Part shown: positions 17,142 to 26,003 of the stretch, in pieces
Layout of the letters: every line of letters begins with the position of its first letter
Numbering within the stretch: position 1 is the first letter of the stretch
NCBI GenBank assembly: GCA_964417925.1
Contig: CAYQJV010000011.1
Coordinates: forward strand, 1 to 36,428
DNA: 36,428 nt
DNA from: CAYQJV01 sp964417925
GTDB lineage: Bacteria > Hydrothermota > Tepidihabitantia > B3-TA06 > CAYQJV01
Direction of reading: 5' to 3'
The notes under the pieces: generated by a model
What the model was told of the DNA's origin: nothing
Database searches by the model: none
What the model saw: the letters and a program-made list of their open reading frames with translations, nothing else
Translations under genes and position numbers: made by a program

Positions 17142-18599
17142 TTATCCTCCTAATATTTTTATAATTTTCCCTGAGGAATCTTTTATCTCTACAGGAATGG
17201 ATAATCCATTGAATGTATGAGTTGCACATGCCAAACATGGATCATAAGCCCTGAAGAACATCTCAATGAGATTTAGAATTCCATCATCTATCTTTCCATT
17301 GTTTATATATCTCTTTGCTGCATTTCTTATTGACATACATATTGCTCCATTGTTGTTAGTTGTAGCAACTATTAAGTTTACTTTTTTTATTGTAGCATCA
17401 TCATTCAATACATAGTGATGGTAAAGAGTTCCCCTTGCGGCCTCAATAACTCCAACTCCTTCAGCAGGAATCTTAGACCCTGGTTTATTCTTTATATCCT
17501 TTGAAAGAATCAAGGGGTCTTTTAGAAGTTCCTTTGCTCTTTCTGCTGCATAAAGAACTTCTATAAGCCTTGCCCAGTGAAAAGCAAGGGTTGCAGAAAC
17601 AGGTTTTTCACCAAAAAATGAATACATCTTTTCAAATTCCTCTTGAGCAAGAGGGGTGGCAAGTCTGTCCGAAACATTGAGCCTTGCAAGGGGACCAACT
17701 CTGTATATCCCACTTTCTTCTCCATCTTCAAGCCCCTTCCATCCTATTTGATAAAGGTATGGAAACTTAACATAACTCCATTCGTAAACCTTTTCCTTTA
17801 TATAAGAAAGATAATCCTGTGCAGAAAATTTATACACTTCTTTCCCTTTTGGAGACACAACCCTTATCTTTCCATCATAAAAGTTTAACTGATTATTGTC
17901 ATCAACAAGCCCCATATTATATAATTCAAGTTTATTAGCAGGGTCCTTTATCATTTCAAGATATTTATTATTCTTTAAAACAATCCTGGAAAAAATCTCC
18001 AAAGATTTCTTTGCAAAATCAATACACGAATCTATCATTCTCTCAATTTCTTCTTTTTCCTCTTCTGTTAAAGATTTTGTCACCCCTCCAGGAATTCCAC
18101 ATGCAGGGTGAGTGGCTTTTCCTCCAATTATCTCCGTAATCCTCTGTCCATAAGCTCTGTGTTTTATTACCTCTTTCGCAATTTCTTCTCCAACTACTTC
18201 AATAACTCCTAAAATATTTCGTTTTTCCTTTGGCGCAGATGGTCCAACAATAAAGTCAGGTCCTCCAAGAAAGTAAAAGTGTAATATATGGTCATATATC
18301 ATATATCCACAATACATGAGTTCTCTTATCTTTTTTGCTGCAGGAGGAGGTTCTACTCCAAAACAAGCATCAAGAGCCTTTGTAGATGCCATATGATGTG
18401 CAACAGGACATACTCCACATATCCTGGATGTAATCTGAGGCATGAGTTCTGCCCTTCTCCCTTCACAGAACTTCTCAAATCCTCTTAGTTCAGGTACTTT
18501 AAAATAAGCCTCTTTTACATTACCATCTTCATCCAAAAATATTTCTATTTTCCCATGACCTTCAAGCCTTGTTATAGGATCTATAACTACTTTTTTCAT
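17142..18599 (-). CDS. mvhA: [NiFe]-hydrogenase large subunit, MvhA type (group 3c)
   Basis: 485 aa. Both nickel-binding motifs are intact: RICGVCPVAHH with C61/C64, and DPCLACATH with C455/C458 near the end. Twenty-four residues follow His461 (starting TFNGLSIP), the expected maturation peptide removed by a hydrogenase endopeptidase; no such protease or Hyp gene is in the window. Other family signatures are RLEGHGKIEI near the N-terminus and GTLYHHY. Oxidises H2 in the cytoplasm and passes electrons through MvhG to MvhD/HdrA. The start overlaps the mvhG stop (ATGA). Confidence 0.94.
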   Translation of the reverse strand: MKKVVIDPITRLEGHGKIEIFLDEDGNVKEAYFKVPELRGFEKFCEGRRAELMPQITSRICGVCPVAHHMASTKALDACFGVEPPPAAKKIRELMYCGYMIYDHILHFYFLGGPDFIVGPSAPKEKRNILGVIEVVGEEIAKEVIKHRAYGQRITEIIGGKATHPACGIPGGVTKSLTEEEKEEIERMIDSCIDFAKKSLEIFSRIVLKNNKYLEMIKDPANKLELYNMGLVDDNNQLNFYDGKIRVVSPKGKEVYKFSAQDYLSYIKEKVYEWSYVKFPYLYQIGWKGLEDGEESGIYRVGPLARLNVSDRLATPLAQEEFEKMYSFFGEKPVSATLAFHWARLIEVLYAAERAKELLKDPLILSKDIKNKPGSKIPAEGVGVIEAARGTLYHHYVLNDDATIKKVNLIVATTNNNGAICMSIRNAAKRYINNGKIDDGILNLIEMFFRAYDPCLACATHTFNGLSIPVEIKDSSGKIIKILGG

Positions 18600-19555
18600 C
18601 TTTTTCCTAAAAAGGAACTTGCAAAGCTATACATGTAAAATGTTCCTACTGGGTCAACTATCTTTCTTGCTATTTGATATATCTCCTCTGCAGTATACTT
18701 TTCCTCATCATCAATTGCAAGAATAGACCCAAGTGCAGATATCATCTTTGCTCCTTGATCTCTTACTTCAGATGTGGGTCCCATACATCCGGTACACGGA
18801 AAATTTGCATTTATACATCTTGCCTTACATCCTTTTCTTGTAACAGGACCCATGCATATAATGCCTTCTTCAAGAAAACATTTTTTAGGATCATCATCTA
18901 TTTCATAGATTCTTTTAATTTCTCCAGGCATTTTCTTTTCTCTCAAAGGATTCCTGGGACACTCATCACATAAAGAAACATCCGGTGCTAAAACACTTCC
19001 TTTTTCTGGAAGTTCGTTTTTAACTATTTTTAAAATATTCTCCCATATAATTTCAGGAGGTGGAGGACATCCTGGAATGTAGTAATCTACAGGTACAACA
19101 TCATCAAGGGTCCTTAAATAAGGAAGGTATACAGGAACCTTTGCAGGTATTATCTTTTCTGGATTGTCTGTGGAAGGTGTCTCAATATATGCTCTTTTTA
19201 AGATCTCATTTTTATTAAATAGATTTGCAAAACCCGGAATGCCTCCTTTATGCGCACAAGAGCCAAAAGCAACAAGTATCTTTGACTTTCTTCTTAAAAG
19301 TTTTGCCATATGCTCGTTTTCTTCTGTCCTTATTGCTCCATTGAAAAAGCAGACATCCATATATCCATCTTCAAATTTCTCAACATCAGCATATTTAATA
19401 TCCATTGCAACAGGCCAGAAAACAATATCTACATGCTTTACAACCTCAAGAATTTTCTCATTGATATCAAGGACAGCAATCTCACATCCTCCACAGGAGG
19501 CTGCCCAATAGAAACCTATCTTTAGTTTTTTAAATTGAACAGAAAAATTTTCCAC
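18596..19555 (-). CDS. mvhG: [NiFe]-hydrogenase small subunit, MvhG type
   Basis: 319 aa. Proximal-cluster ligands SCGGCE (C21, C24), then GSCAHKGGIPG and PGCPPPPE. The C-terminal part is rich in cysteine (CDECPRNP, GIICMGPVTRKGCKARC, CTGCMGP), consistent with further [4Fe-4S] clusters. No twin-arginine signal, so the enzyme is cytoplasmic. The start is GTG at 19555; no ATG or Shine-Dalgarno is available nearby, and a -10 box ends 5 nt upstream, so a leaderless mRNA is likely. First gene of the eight-gene hydrogenase/Hdr/fumarate-reductase-like operon. Confidence 0.92.
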   Translation of the reverse strand: MENFSVQFKKLKIGFYWAASCGGCEIAVLDINEKILEVVKHVDIVFWPVAMDIKYADVEKFEDGYMDVCFFNGAIRTEENEHMAKLLRRKSKILVAFGSCAHKGGIPGFANLFNKNEILKRAYIETPSTDNPEKIIPAKVPVYLPYLRTLDDVVPVDYYIPGCPPPPEIIWENILKIVKNELPEKGSVLAPDVSLCDECPRNPLREKKMPGEIKRIYEIDDDPKKCFLEEGIICMGPVTRKGCKARCINANFPCTGCMGPTSEVRDQGAKMISALGSILAIDDEEKYTAEEIYQIARKIVDPVGTFYMYSFASSFLGKR

Positions 19556-19560
19556 AAAGA

Positions 19561-19588
19561 AGTTTAAAAAAAAAATTAATTATGTCAA
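19561..19588 (-). promoter_or_regulatory. mvhG: Promoter of the hydrogenase/Hdr operon, leaderless type
   Basis: -35 TTGACA (perfect) at 19583-19588, 16-bp A/T spacer, -10 TAAACT at 19561-19566, then 5 nt to the GTG start at 19555. Confidence 0.7.
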
Positions 19589-19601
19589 GAAAATTTTTTT
19601 A

Positions 19602-19624
19602 TTTTTGCGAATTAATCGCAAAAA
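19602..19624. promoter_or_regulatory. Inverted repeat, candidate operator of the hydrogenase operon
   Basis: Perfect 9-bp arms TTTTTGCGA and TCGCAAAAA separated by ATTAA, centred at 19613. That is about 58 bp upstream of the predicted transcription start, where an upstream-binding activator would sit. The TGCGA/TCGCA half-sites recall CRP/FNR- or Rex-like sites, but the spacer is 5 rather than 6, so no regulator is named. The rest of the 182-bp gap shows only A/T-rich DNA and a weak 8-bp inverted repeat (19628-19635 with 19652-19659). Confidence 0.55.
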
Positions 19625-19737
19625 TGGAGGTTTTACCTAAGTTATTGTACATAAAACCTTACACTGAATTATAATTTCATAAATTTAATTTTTATAAGAA
19701 ATTACTATAATTTTTTGTTATTTAAACTCTATAAACG

Positions 19738-20304
19738 CTACTCTTCAAGTGTAAAGGTTACATGACCAGAATTAGGGCAATAATCAAACTCTCCTTCCTT
19801 GGAAGCTTCTATTACAATTAAATCAATTATCGGGGGGTCTCCTATATCTTCTACATTGATTCCACATATCATAGTATCTCCTGGTTCAGGCATGGAAATA
19901 CTATAAAGGGGCATAGAATTATTCCATTTATCATCGCTCCACTGTAGAAGACTGTCTGAAGCACTTTCAAATCCTACTGATATAACATAGTCTGCCCCAA
20001 TATCATTTACTGTGTAATTCCAGTTTGGTTGAGAAGAAGTAAGGCCGGTATTACTGTTTTGATCTGTGTCCAGAAAAATTCCAAACTCTACATCTTCTTT
20101 TGTGTTCCAGTGTTCATAAGTAACAATCATAAACTCTACTATTCCATCACTGTAGCGGGCATAAACTTCTTTTATATCTCCGTTCCAAGAATCGTTAGGG
20201 TCTCCAATCACGAGAGGAGTCCATCCCCAAGGTAATGAAGGGCCTATGGTTCTTTCTCTACATCCTGCAAGTATAATTATGAAAATCAATGCAATTTTTT
20301 TCAT
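19738..20304 (-). CDS. Lipoprotein of unknown function
   Basis: 188 aa. Signal peptide with lipobox LAGC (Cys15): MKKIALIFIIILAGC. The mature part has a run of acidic calcium-loop-like residues (FLDTDQNSNTG) and beta strands (GIVEFMIVTY, YVISVGFE), in the manner of secreted carbohydrate-binding or dockerin-adjacent domains. No specific family is claimed. Ribosome site AAAGGAGG 5 nt before ATG, 11 bp after the protease gene stop, so it is co-transcribed with the C25 protease. Confidence 0.75.
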   Translation of the reverse strand: MKKIALIFIIILAGCRERTIGPSLPWGWTPLVIGDPNDSWNGDIKEVYARYSDGIVEFMIVTYEHWNTKEDVEFGIFLDTDQNSNTGLTSSQPNWNYTVNDIGADYVISVGFESASDSLLQWSDDKWNNSMPLYSISMPEPGDTMICGINVEDIGDPPIIDLIVIEASKEGEFDYCPNSGHVTFTLEE

Positions 20305-20315
20305 CTTTTCCTCCT

Positions 20316-23239
20316 TTAATAAATAATTGTCTTTTTAATTTCCTTAAACTCTGGGGTCTCCATGCATACAAAGTATACTCCCTTTGGAATTCCTAAAACA
20401 GAAAGGTTGATGAAATATTTACCTGGCTGTTTTACTCCTTTTTCTATTGTAAGAATGTGCCGTCCTGTTACTGAGTATAACTCAATTTTTAAAGGAGAAA
20501 CCTTAGGTATCTCATAGACAATCATTGGAGAGTTTTTGGTAGATACAGAATATAAGGCAAAACTCAATGGGGTTTCTGAAATTACTATAAAGTTTTCTTT
20601 AACCTCCTCATCCACACATCCTTCTGCATTTTCTACTTTTAGTTTAACCGTATAACTTCCTGGTTTTGTATATGTATGGGTTGGGTTTTGCTCTGTAGAG
20701 GTACTGCCATCACCAAAATCCNNNNNNNNNNNNNNNNNNNNNNNNNNNNNNNNNNNNNNNNNNNNNNNNNNNNNNNNNNNNNNNNNNNNNNNNNNNNNNN
20801 NNNNNNNNNNNNNNNNNNNNNTGTATATGTATGGGTTGGGTTTTGCTCTGTAGAGGTACTGCCATCACCAAAATCCCACTCCCAACTCGTAGGATTACCC
20901 ACAGAATTGTCCGTAAATTGAACCGTAAGCGGAGGAGAACCAGACGTTGGGGAAGCAGTAAAATCTGCAACCGGTGTTTGTTGAACAGAAATAAAATTAG
21001 GTTTTATCTCTGTATTTGTACCATCGGATACTGTAAGAGATACCGTATAACTTCCTGGTTTTGTATATGTATGGGTTGGGTTTTGTTCTGTAGAGGTACT
21101 GCCATCACCAAAATCCCACTCCCAACTCGTAGGATTACCCACAGAATTGTCCGTAAATTGAACCGTAAGCGGAGAACAACCAGAAGTAGGAGAAGCAGTG
21201 AAATCTGCCTCTACACCCTGCTCTTCAACCTTGCAAGTATCTTCCTTTGGAATATACCCTTTTTTTACAGCTGTCACAAACATATCTCCTGAAGTTTGTG
21301 GATTTATTGTGAATGAGGCTTTACCATCCCCTCCAGTTATTTCCTTATCATAGACTTCTCCTTTTTTCCACACACATACTGTTACTCCTGAAACAGGGAT
21401 TCCAGAAGATGCATCTTTAACCACAACTTCAAAATTTTGAGTTCCAGTAGTTATTGGAGAATCAAAGGATAGTTCAAACTCTGATGCCTCATCTGTCCAT
21501 ATCTCTACATAAGGCTCTCCAAGAAGATTAAGAGAGTATTCAATCCAACGATAAGGATTTTCAGAACCTGCATACGAAACATATGTTATTTTAGCATCTG
21601 CATGGATTTTTCCAAGGGTAGTAACACCATCTGTAAAAAGTTTCTTAAAAAACTCCTTATCAAATTGCCCTGAATAAAGTTCAGGATGTCCCTCTGCGTA
21701 CCATCCGTATCTTGAATTACCAATAAAGGCAATACCACCTCCGTTTACTGAATTCACAAAATGCTCTGCTACACAATCATAGTCAATCGCAGCAGCCCAA
21801 CAACCCATAGAATAAAGAATGGAATATCTTGGTTTATTTGAAAGCCCATCCAGATCTGTTCTACTTAATCCTTCACCGTAGTTATATGCTCCTGTTCCCA
21901 AAATATATTGATTTGAATGGTCCGCATGATTTATAATGTTATATCCTTTGTTAAGCTCTGTCAACGCTTTTGTCCTTCCCCAATCCCCATTGTCTTCGTA
22001 AAGTTTTTTTATCGGATCAAATGATGCAGGCACATAGTAGTTATCTATCTCATCTTTAAGATATTCTGCATGGGTAATGTCATCCAAGTGGTATGCCATA
22101 AAAAGCATTGTAAGTTCAAAATCTTCTGCTGGAGCTTGAGTCTCATAGGTTATTATTTTATCGGAAAATCTCTGTGCTTCTGTAGAACTTTTCACTGGAG
22201 CCCTACCTATATAAACGTCAGGATACATATCTATATTATCAGATACTTCCCCATAAGTTCCATCTCCATCTTCATCCCATGAACCATCAAGATCAGCATA
22301 ATACAGGTCGCATTTAAGACTATCTTCGTCTGGATAATATCCTGCCCCAGAAGTCATTGCATAGGCTGTCCTTACCGGAACTTGATAGGTATCTCCTCCA
22401 ATAAGTACCCATGCAACTCCCCAGTTGTTTACTGCATCTTTTATGAAATTTCTTATTTTTTCTTGATTATCCTTCCCAGAATAGGAGGAATATATATCCT
22501 CTACTTTTACTATGGTATCTTTGTTTCCCTTTTTCGTATTCCAATCCCTTAACTTTACAAATCCATCTGCTATTGCTGAAGTTGTAATAATTACATGAGA
22601 ATACTCCGGTTCTTCCAATACAGAAGGTATATACATCTCCACATCCTGTGGATTCACAACCATATTTTTAACCTGCTGTTTGAAAAGTGTATCTGTTGTG
22701 AACCATTTTTTTACTCCCTTGCTCTTTAAAGAATACTCCACTCTAATAGAAATCTTCTTTCTTAAAAATAATTTTCTCTCGTTTGGTATATACATAAACG
22801 GAGAGACCTCCACAGAAACTATTCTATACTTCCTCAAATTCCCTACATGAGCAAGTCTCGCATTAAAAGAAGGAAAAGGAGCGGTAGAAGTATATACCTG
22901 TGGTAAAGGCTCGGTAAACTCAACGGGTTTCTTTAAAGAGATGGGAACAGGCCTCTGAGCAGGATATATAAAATACTCCCCAGGAATTTCTGTAATTTCC
23001 TCATTTGTTACAAAAACTCTTTTAACTTCTGCATCAAATGGAACACTGAAATGCACATGCTTGATAGGAAGCATTGGATAGCCAGGTATTAAGATATATC
23101 CTGATTCAGACTTAATGAAATCATATCCCTTTTTCTTCGTAAATTCAAAATCGCTTAGTTCAAATCTCAGGGTATATTCGATACTTTCACTATATGAAAC
23201 CGTTGTAATTAAAAATAAAAGAAAGCATATTTTTTTCAT
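20316..23239 (-). CDS. Gingipain-type C25 cysteine protease with PKD repeats and T9SS-type tail
   Basis: At least 970 codons, containing a 100-N assembly gap. Signal peptide (MKKICFLLFLITTVSYS), a propeptide-like region to ~200, then a Peptidase_C25 domain (~210-590) with catalytic-type His in INHADHSNQ and Cys in YSMGCWAAA. A carboxypeptidase-regulatory-like Ig domain follows (~600-680), then at least two complete PKD domains (WEWDFGDGSTST, 80-residue period) and part of another after the gap. The gap length is arbitrary, so it seems to break the frame. Past it the sequence resumes as DFGDGSTSTEQ and runs through VKENFIVISETP to a sorting-type tail (IELYSVTGRHILTI, GIPKGVYFV) ending at 20316. 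It should be exported and cell-surface bound, digesting proteins outside the cell. Confidence 0.88.
20600..21215 (-). repeat. Near-identical PKD-encoding tandem repeats
   Basis: 240-bp (80-codon) units. The block starting at 20822 is repeated at 21062 with almost no change over at least 110 bp, and again in part at 20667-20721. The near-identity implies recent duplication or homogenisation. Copy number is unknown because the assembly breaks inside the array. Confidence 0.85.
20722..20821. other. Assembly gap of 100 N
   Basis: Exactly 100 undetermined bases inside the PKD repeats; 100 is a common placeholder for an unknown gap. The real missing length must restore the frame between the two halves of the protease gene. 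Confidence 0.95.
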
Positions 23240-23256
23240 TATTCCTCCTTTTTTAA

Positions 23257-23284
23257 ATTATGATTACCATTTTTAAAAAGTCAA
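23257..23284 (-). promoter_or_regulatory. Promoter of the C25 protease operon
   Basis: -10 CATAAT at 23257-23262, 16-bp spacer, -35 TTGACT at 23279-23284. The distance to the ATG is 17 nt, with Shine-Dalgarno AAGGAGGA. It is divergent from the promoter at 23294, with the two -35 boxes only 9 bp apart. Confidence 0.65.
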
Positions 23285-23293
23285 GTTAAAAAT

Positions 23294-23321
23294 TTGATTT
23301 TTTTTGTATTCTCTGTAAACT
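23294..23321 (+). promoter_or_regulatory. Promoter of the symporter operon
   Basis: -35 TTGATT at 23294-23299, 16-bp spacer, -10 TAAACT at 23316-23321, then 17 nt to the ATG at 23339 with Shine-Dalgarno AAAGGAGG. Confidence 0.6.
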
Positions 23322-23338
23322 TAAAAAAAGGAGGAACA

Positions 23339-24856
23339 ATGGCCCAACAATATACATACTGGGACAACAGAACAGCTTTTGTGCTCGCTTCCATAGGTTC
23401 TGCCATAGGACTGGGTAATATATGGAGATTTCCTTATATATGCTACAAATATGGAGGAGGAGCTTTTCTGTTTGCTTATATTATTGCTCTCCTTTTTATA
23501 GGAATACCTCTACTAATGCTTGAGTTTGCAATAGGATATAAGATGAAAGCATCTGCCCCTCTTTCTCTTGGAAAAATACATTTTAAACTGGAAGGATATG
23601 AAGGAGAACAGCATAAAGTAACGAGAAAAGGAAAATTTGAATGGGTAGGATGGTTTGCATTGCTTGTAGGATTTGGAATTGTAACTTACTATTCTGTTAT
23701 CATGGGATGGGCTGCTAATTATTTTGTTTATTCCTTCAAACTTTCCTGGGGAGCTGATCCCAAAACATTTTTCTTCAATAAGGTTCTTGCACTTACAGAT
23801 AACATATTCCATCTGGGTAAAATTCAGTGGGCAATTGTCGCAGGGCTTGCAGTAAGCTGGATATGGATTGTACTTTCCATATGGAAAGGGGCTAAAACGG
23901 TAGGAAAAGTGGTATACATCACAGTCATCCTACCTTGGATTCTCATCATCGTTTTTGTCATAAGAGGAATCACTTTACCCGGAGCATTTGAAGGAATCAA
24001 ATACTATCTTACTCCAAATTTTAAAATGCTTTTAAATCCTGAATTATGGCATGCTGCTATAAGTCAGGTATTTTTTTCTTTAACTGTAGGATTTGGAGTG
24101 ATGATTGCTTATGCAAGCTTTCTCCCCCCTAAATCTGATATTGTAAACAATGCCTTCTTAATAGGATTTGCAGATGCTGCAACAGCTTATGTAGGAGGAT
24201 TTGCAGTATTTTCAACACTGGGATATTACGCAAAGATAATGGGGGTTCCTGTAGCAGAAGTGATGAAGAGCGGTCCAGAGCTTGCTTTTGTTACCTATCC
24301 AACGATTATAAATCATCTTCCTCTTGCTCCTCTTTTTGGTGCATTATTCTTTTTGATGCTTTTAACCCTTGCAGTGGATTCTGCATTCTCACTTGTTGAA
24401 GCAGGAGTTGCAGGATTAATGGATAAATTCAAAACGAAAAGGGAATATACCAATATAGGAATTGCAGTAATTGCATTTCTTATTGGAATAATATATACCA
24501 CAGGAGGTGGGTTGTACTGGCTTGATATGGTGGATCATTTTATGAATCACTTCGGACTTTTTATAGTCGCATTTCTTGAATCAATTATAATAGCATATGT
24601 TTATAAAGCTGAAAACCTAAGAAAATTTGCAAACTCTGTTTCTGAAATAAACGTAGGAAAATGGTGGGATGTTTCTATAAAATATATAGTACCTGTATTC
24701 TCAATAGTTCTTTTATCCTATTCTTTTAGAGAGGTCATTATATCTCCGTATGGAAACTATCCAAGACTTGCAGAGTTTATAGGCGGATGGCTTGTAATAG
24801 GAGGATTTCTTATCGTTTCAATAATTCTTTCGCGAATAAAAACAAAGGAGGAATAA
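23339..24856 (+). CDS. Sodium-dependent amino-acid symporter (NSS/SNF family)
   Basis: 505 aa from the ATG at 23339; AAAGGAGG upstream fixes this start over an in-frame TTG at 23294. The first transmembrane segment carries the family signature GSAIGLGNIWRFPY, which holds sodium and substrate ligands in LeuT/MhsT. About 11-12 further hydrophobic segments follow. Family members import amino acids with Na+. Pairing with the small MetS-type gene downstream (TAATG overlap) suggests the MetP-like subgroup, reported for methionine/alanine uptake; the substrate here is inferred. It heads a plus-strand operon reaching 28244. Confidence 0.92.
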   Translation: MAQQYTYWDNRTAFVLASIGSAIGLGNIWRFPYICYKYGGGAFLFAYIIALLFIGIPLLMLEFAIGYKMKASAPLSLGKIHFKLEGYEGEQHKVTRKGKFEWVGWFALLVGFGIVTYYSVIMGWAANYFVYSFKLSWGADPKTFFFNKVLALTDNIFHLGKIQWAIVAGLAVSWIWIVLSIWKGAKTVGKVVYITVILPWILIIVFVIRGITLPGAFEGIKYYLTPNFKMLLNPELWHAAISQVFFSLTVGFGVMIAYASFLPPKSDIVNNAFLIGFADAATAYVGGFAVFSTLGYYAKIMGVPVAEVMKSGPELAFVTYPTIINHLPLAPLFGALFFLMLLTLAVDSAFSLVEAGVAGLMDKFKTKREYTNIGIAVIAFLIGIIYTTGGGLYWLDMVDHFMNHFGLFIVAFLESIIIAYVYKAENLRKFANSVSEINVGKWWDVSIKYIVPVFSIVLLSYSFREVIISPYGNYPRLAEFIGGWLVIGGFLIVSIILSRIKTKEE

Positions 24857-24948
24857 TGCACTGGACAGGATGGTTAACATTTATAATTGCCACTGGAATA
24901 CTTTTTGGCGGAATTATATACAGCATAGTAATGGCAATAAAAAGATAA
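24856..24948 (+). CDS. MetS-type small subunit of the NSS symporter
   Basis: 30 aa, too short for usual gene calling. ATG at 24856 overlaps the symporter stop (TAATG), and AAAGGAGG lies 7 nt upstream. One transmembrane helix starts MHWTGWLTFIIATGILFGG and is followed by a short IYSIVMAIKR basic end, the layout of MetS-family small subunits that accompany MetP symporters. It probably stabilises or assists the transporter in the inner membrane. Confidence 0.85.
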   Translation: MHWTGWLTFIIATGILFGGIIYSIVMAIKR

Positions 24949-24953
24949 GATAA

Positions 24954-26003
24954 TTGTTAGTTTACATAGCAAATTTTTTAATAGCAGTAGCATTAGTAAT
25001 GTCCTTTGTATATATGCCTGTTTTTGTAACTGAAATCACAGGATCAGTAAAATACGCAGGTATTGCTCTGTCCTTCTATCAGATATTTTATTTCTTTTCT
25101 GGGGTCTTTTTAGGAAGAGCGGGTGATTTTATAAAAAGAAAATGGTTGATGATCATCGGCATATTTTTAGGCACGACAGGTTTTTTGTTTCTATATTTTA
25201 TAAAGAATTTTTTCCAAATTCTCTTGCTGAGAATAATTGCAGGAATTGGAATGGGAATGCTCCCAGGAGCAATGACAGCCTATGTGTATGAGCAAAAAAT
25301 GCATCTTGGATTCTTTACTGCTTTAGGATCCTTAGGATGGGGAACAGGATCTTTAATAACAGGAGTTATAGGTTTTAAGAAGGAACTATTCTTTATCATC
25401 TCTTCTATCCTTCTTTTGAGTTCTGTCTTACTTTTCTTTCTAAAAGAACAGAAATTTAAACCACTCAAAGCAAAGTTTTTCTCTTTTGAAGTGGTAAGAA
25501 AAAATCTCAGACTTTATTTTTCCTTCTTCTTAAGACATACAGGAGCTTTTGCAGTATGGGCAGTATATCCTCTTTTCTTAAGAGCCCTTGGGGCAAATGC
25601 ATTGTGGATAGGAATAATTTACAGTGTAAATCCGTTTCTCCAGTCTATATTTATGCTTTTTGTGAGGAAACTGGATTCTGAACTTGCGGTTAAGTTGGGA
25701 CTTTTCCTCTCATTTGTTACATTCATTTTATTTTATAAGGCAGTCAACCATTTTGAAATACTTCCTTATCAAGTTGTACTTGCCTCATCCTGGTCTCTTC
25801 TATATCTGGGAAGTCTTTACTATCTTTTGAAAAAGAATATTGAACGTTCCACTGTCACCGGTGTGTTAAATGGAATAAGTGGTTTATGTGGGACTATCGG
25901 GCCGTTGATCGGCGGATACTTAGCCGAAATATCTTTAAGAACTCCTATTATATTTGCCCTCTTTATGTCAGCTGCTGGGCTTTTTGTATTTTCAAAGAAA
26001 TGA
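24954..26003 (+). CDS. MFS transporter
   Basis: 349 aa, about 12 hydrophobic segments, small for the superfamily. The start is TTG at 24954; no ATG precedes the first transmembrane helix (VYIANFLIAVALVMSF). A loop GRAGDFIKRKW between TM2 and TM3 fits the MFS motif A (GxLxDrxGrkx). Second-half motif GPLIGGYLAE is also typical. Substrate unknown. The stop overlaps the next ATG (ATGA), so it may export or import something used by the flavoprotein behind it. Confidence 0.8.
   Translation: MLVYIANFLIAVALVMSFVYMPVFVTEITGSVKYAGIALSFYQIFYFFSGVFLGRAGDFIKRKWLMIIGIFLGTTGFLFLYFIKNFFQILLLRIIAGIGMGMLPGAMTAYVYEQKMHLGFFTALGSLGWGTGSLITGVIGFKKELFFIISSILLLSSVLLFFLKEQKFKPLKAKFFSFEVVRKNLRLYFSFFLRHTGAFAVWAVYPLFLRALGANALWIGIIYSVNPFLQSIFMLFVRKLDSELAVKLGLFLSFVTFILFYKAVNHFEILPYQVVLASSWSLLYLGSLYYLLKKNIERSTVTGVLNGISGLCGTIGPLIGGYLAEISLRTPIIFALFMSAAGLFVFSKK

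Noticed and set aside
19628..19659. Inverted repeat AGGTTTTA/TAAAACCT considered as a terminator
   Set aside because: The stem is A/T-rich with a 16-nt loop and no following T-run of note; too weak to call.
20316..20615. Separate 99-codon gene at the end of the protease locus
   Set aside because: It is the C-terminal tail of the C25 protease; the frame is continuous from the end of the N gap and only the arbitrary gap length splits it.
20600..21215. Regular repeats considered as a CRISPR array
   Set aside because: The unit is 240 bp, fully in frame and encodes PKD domains; there are no short repeats with unique spacers and no cas genes.
20831..21292. Plus-strand 153-codon ORF rich in Arg across the PKD repeats
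   Set aside because: It is the antisense of the near-identical PKD repeats; its repeated RRITHRIVRKLN pattern follows from the repeat unit.
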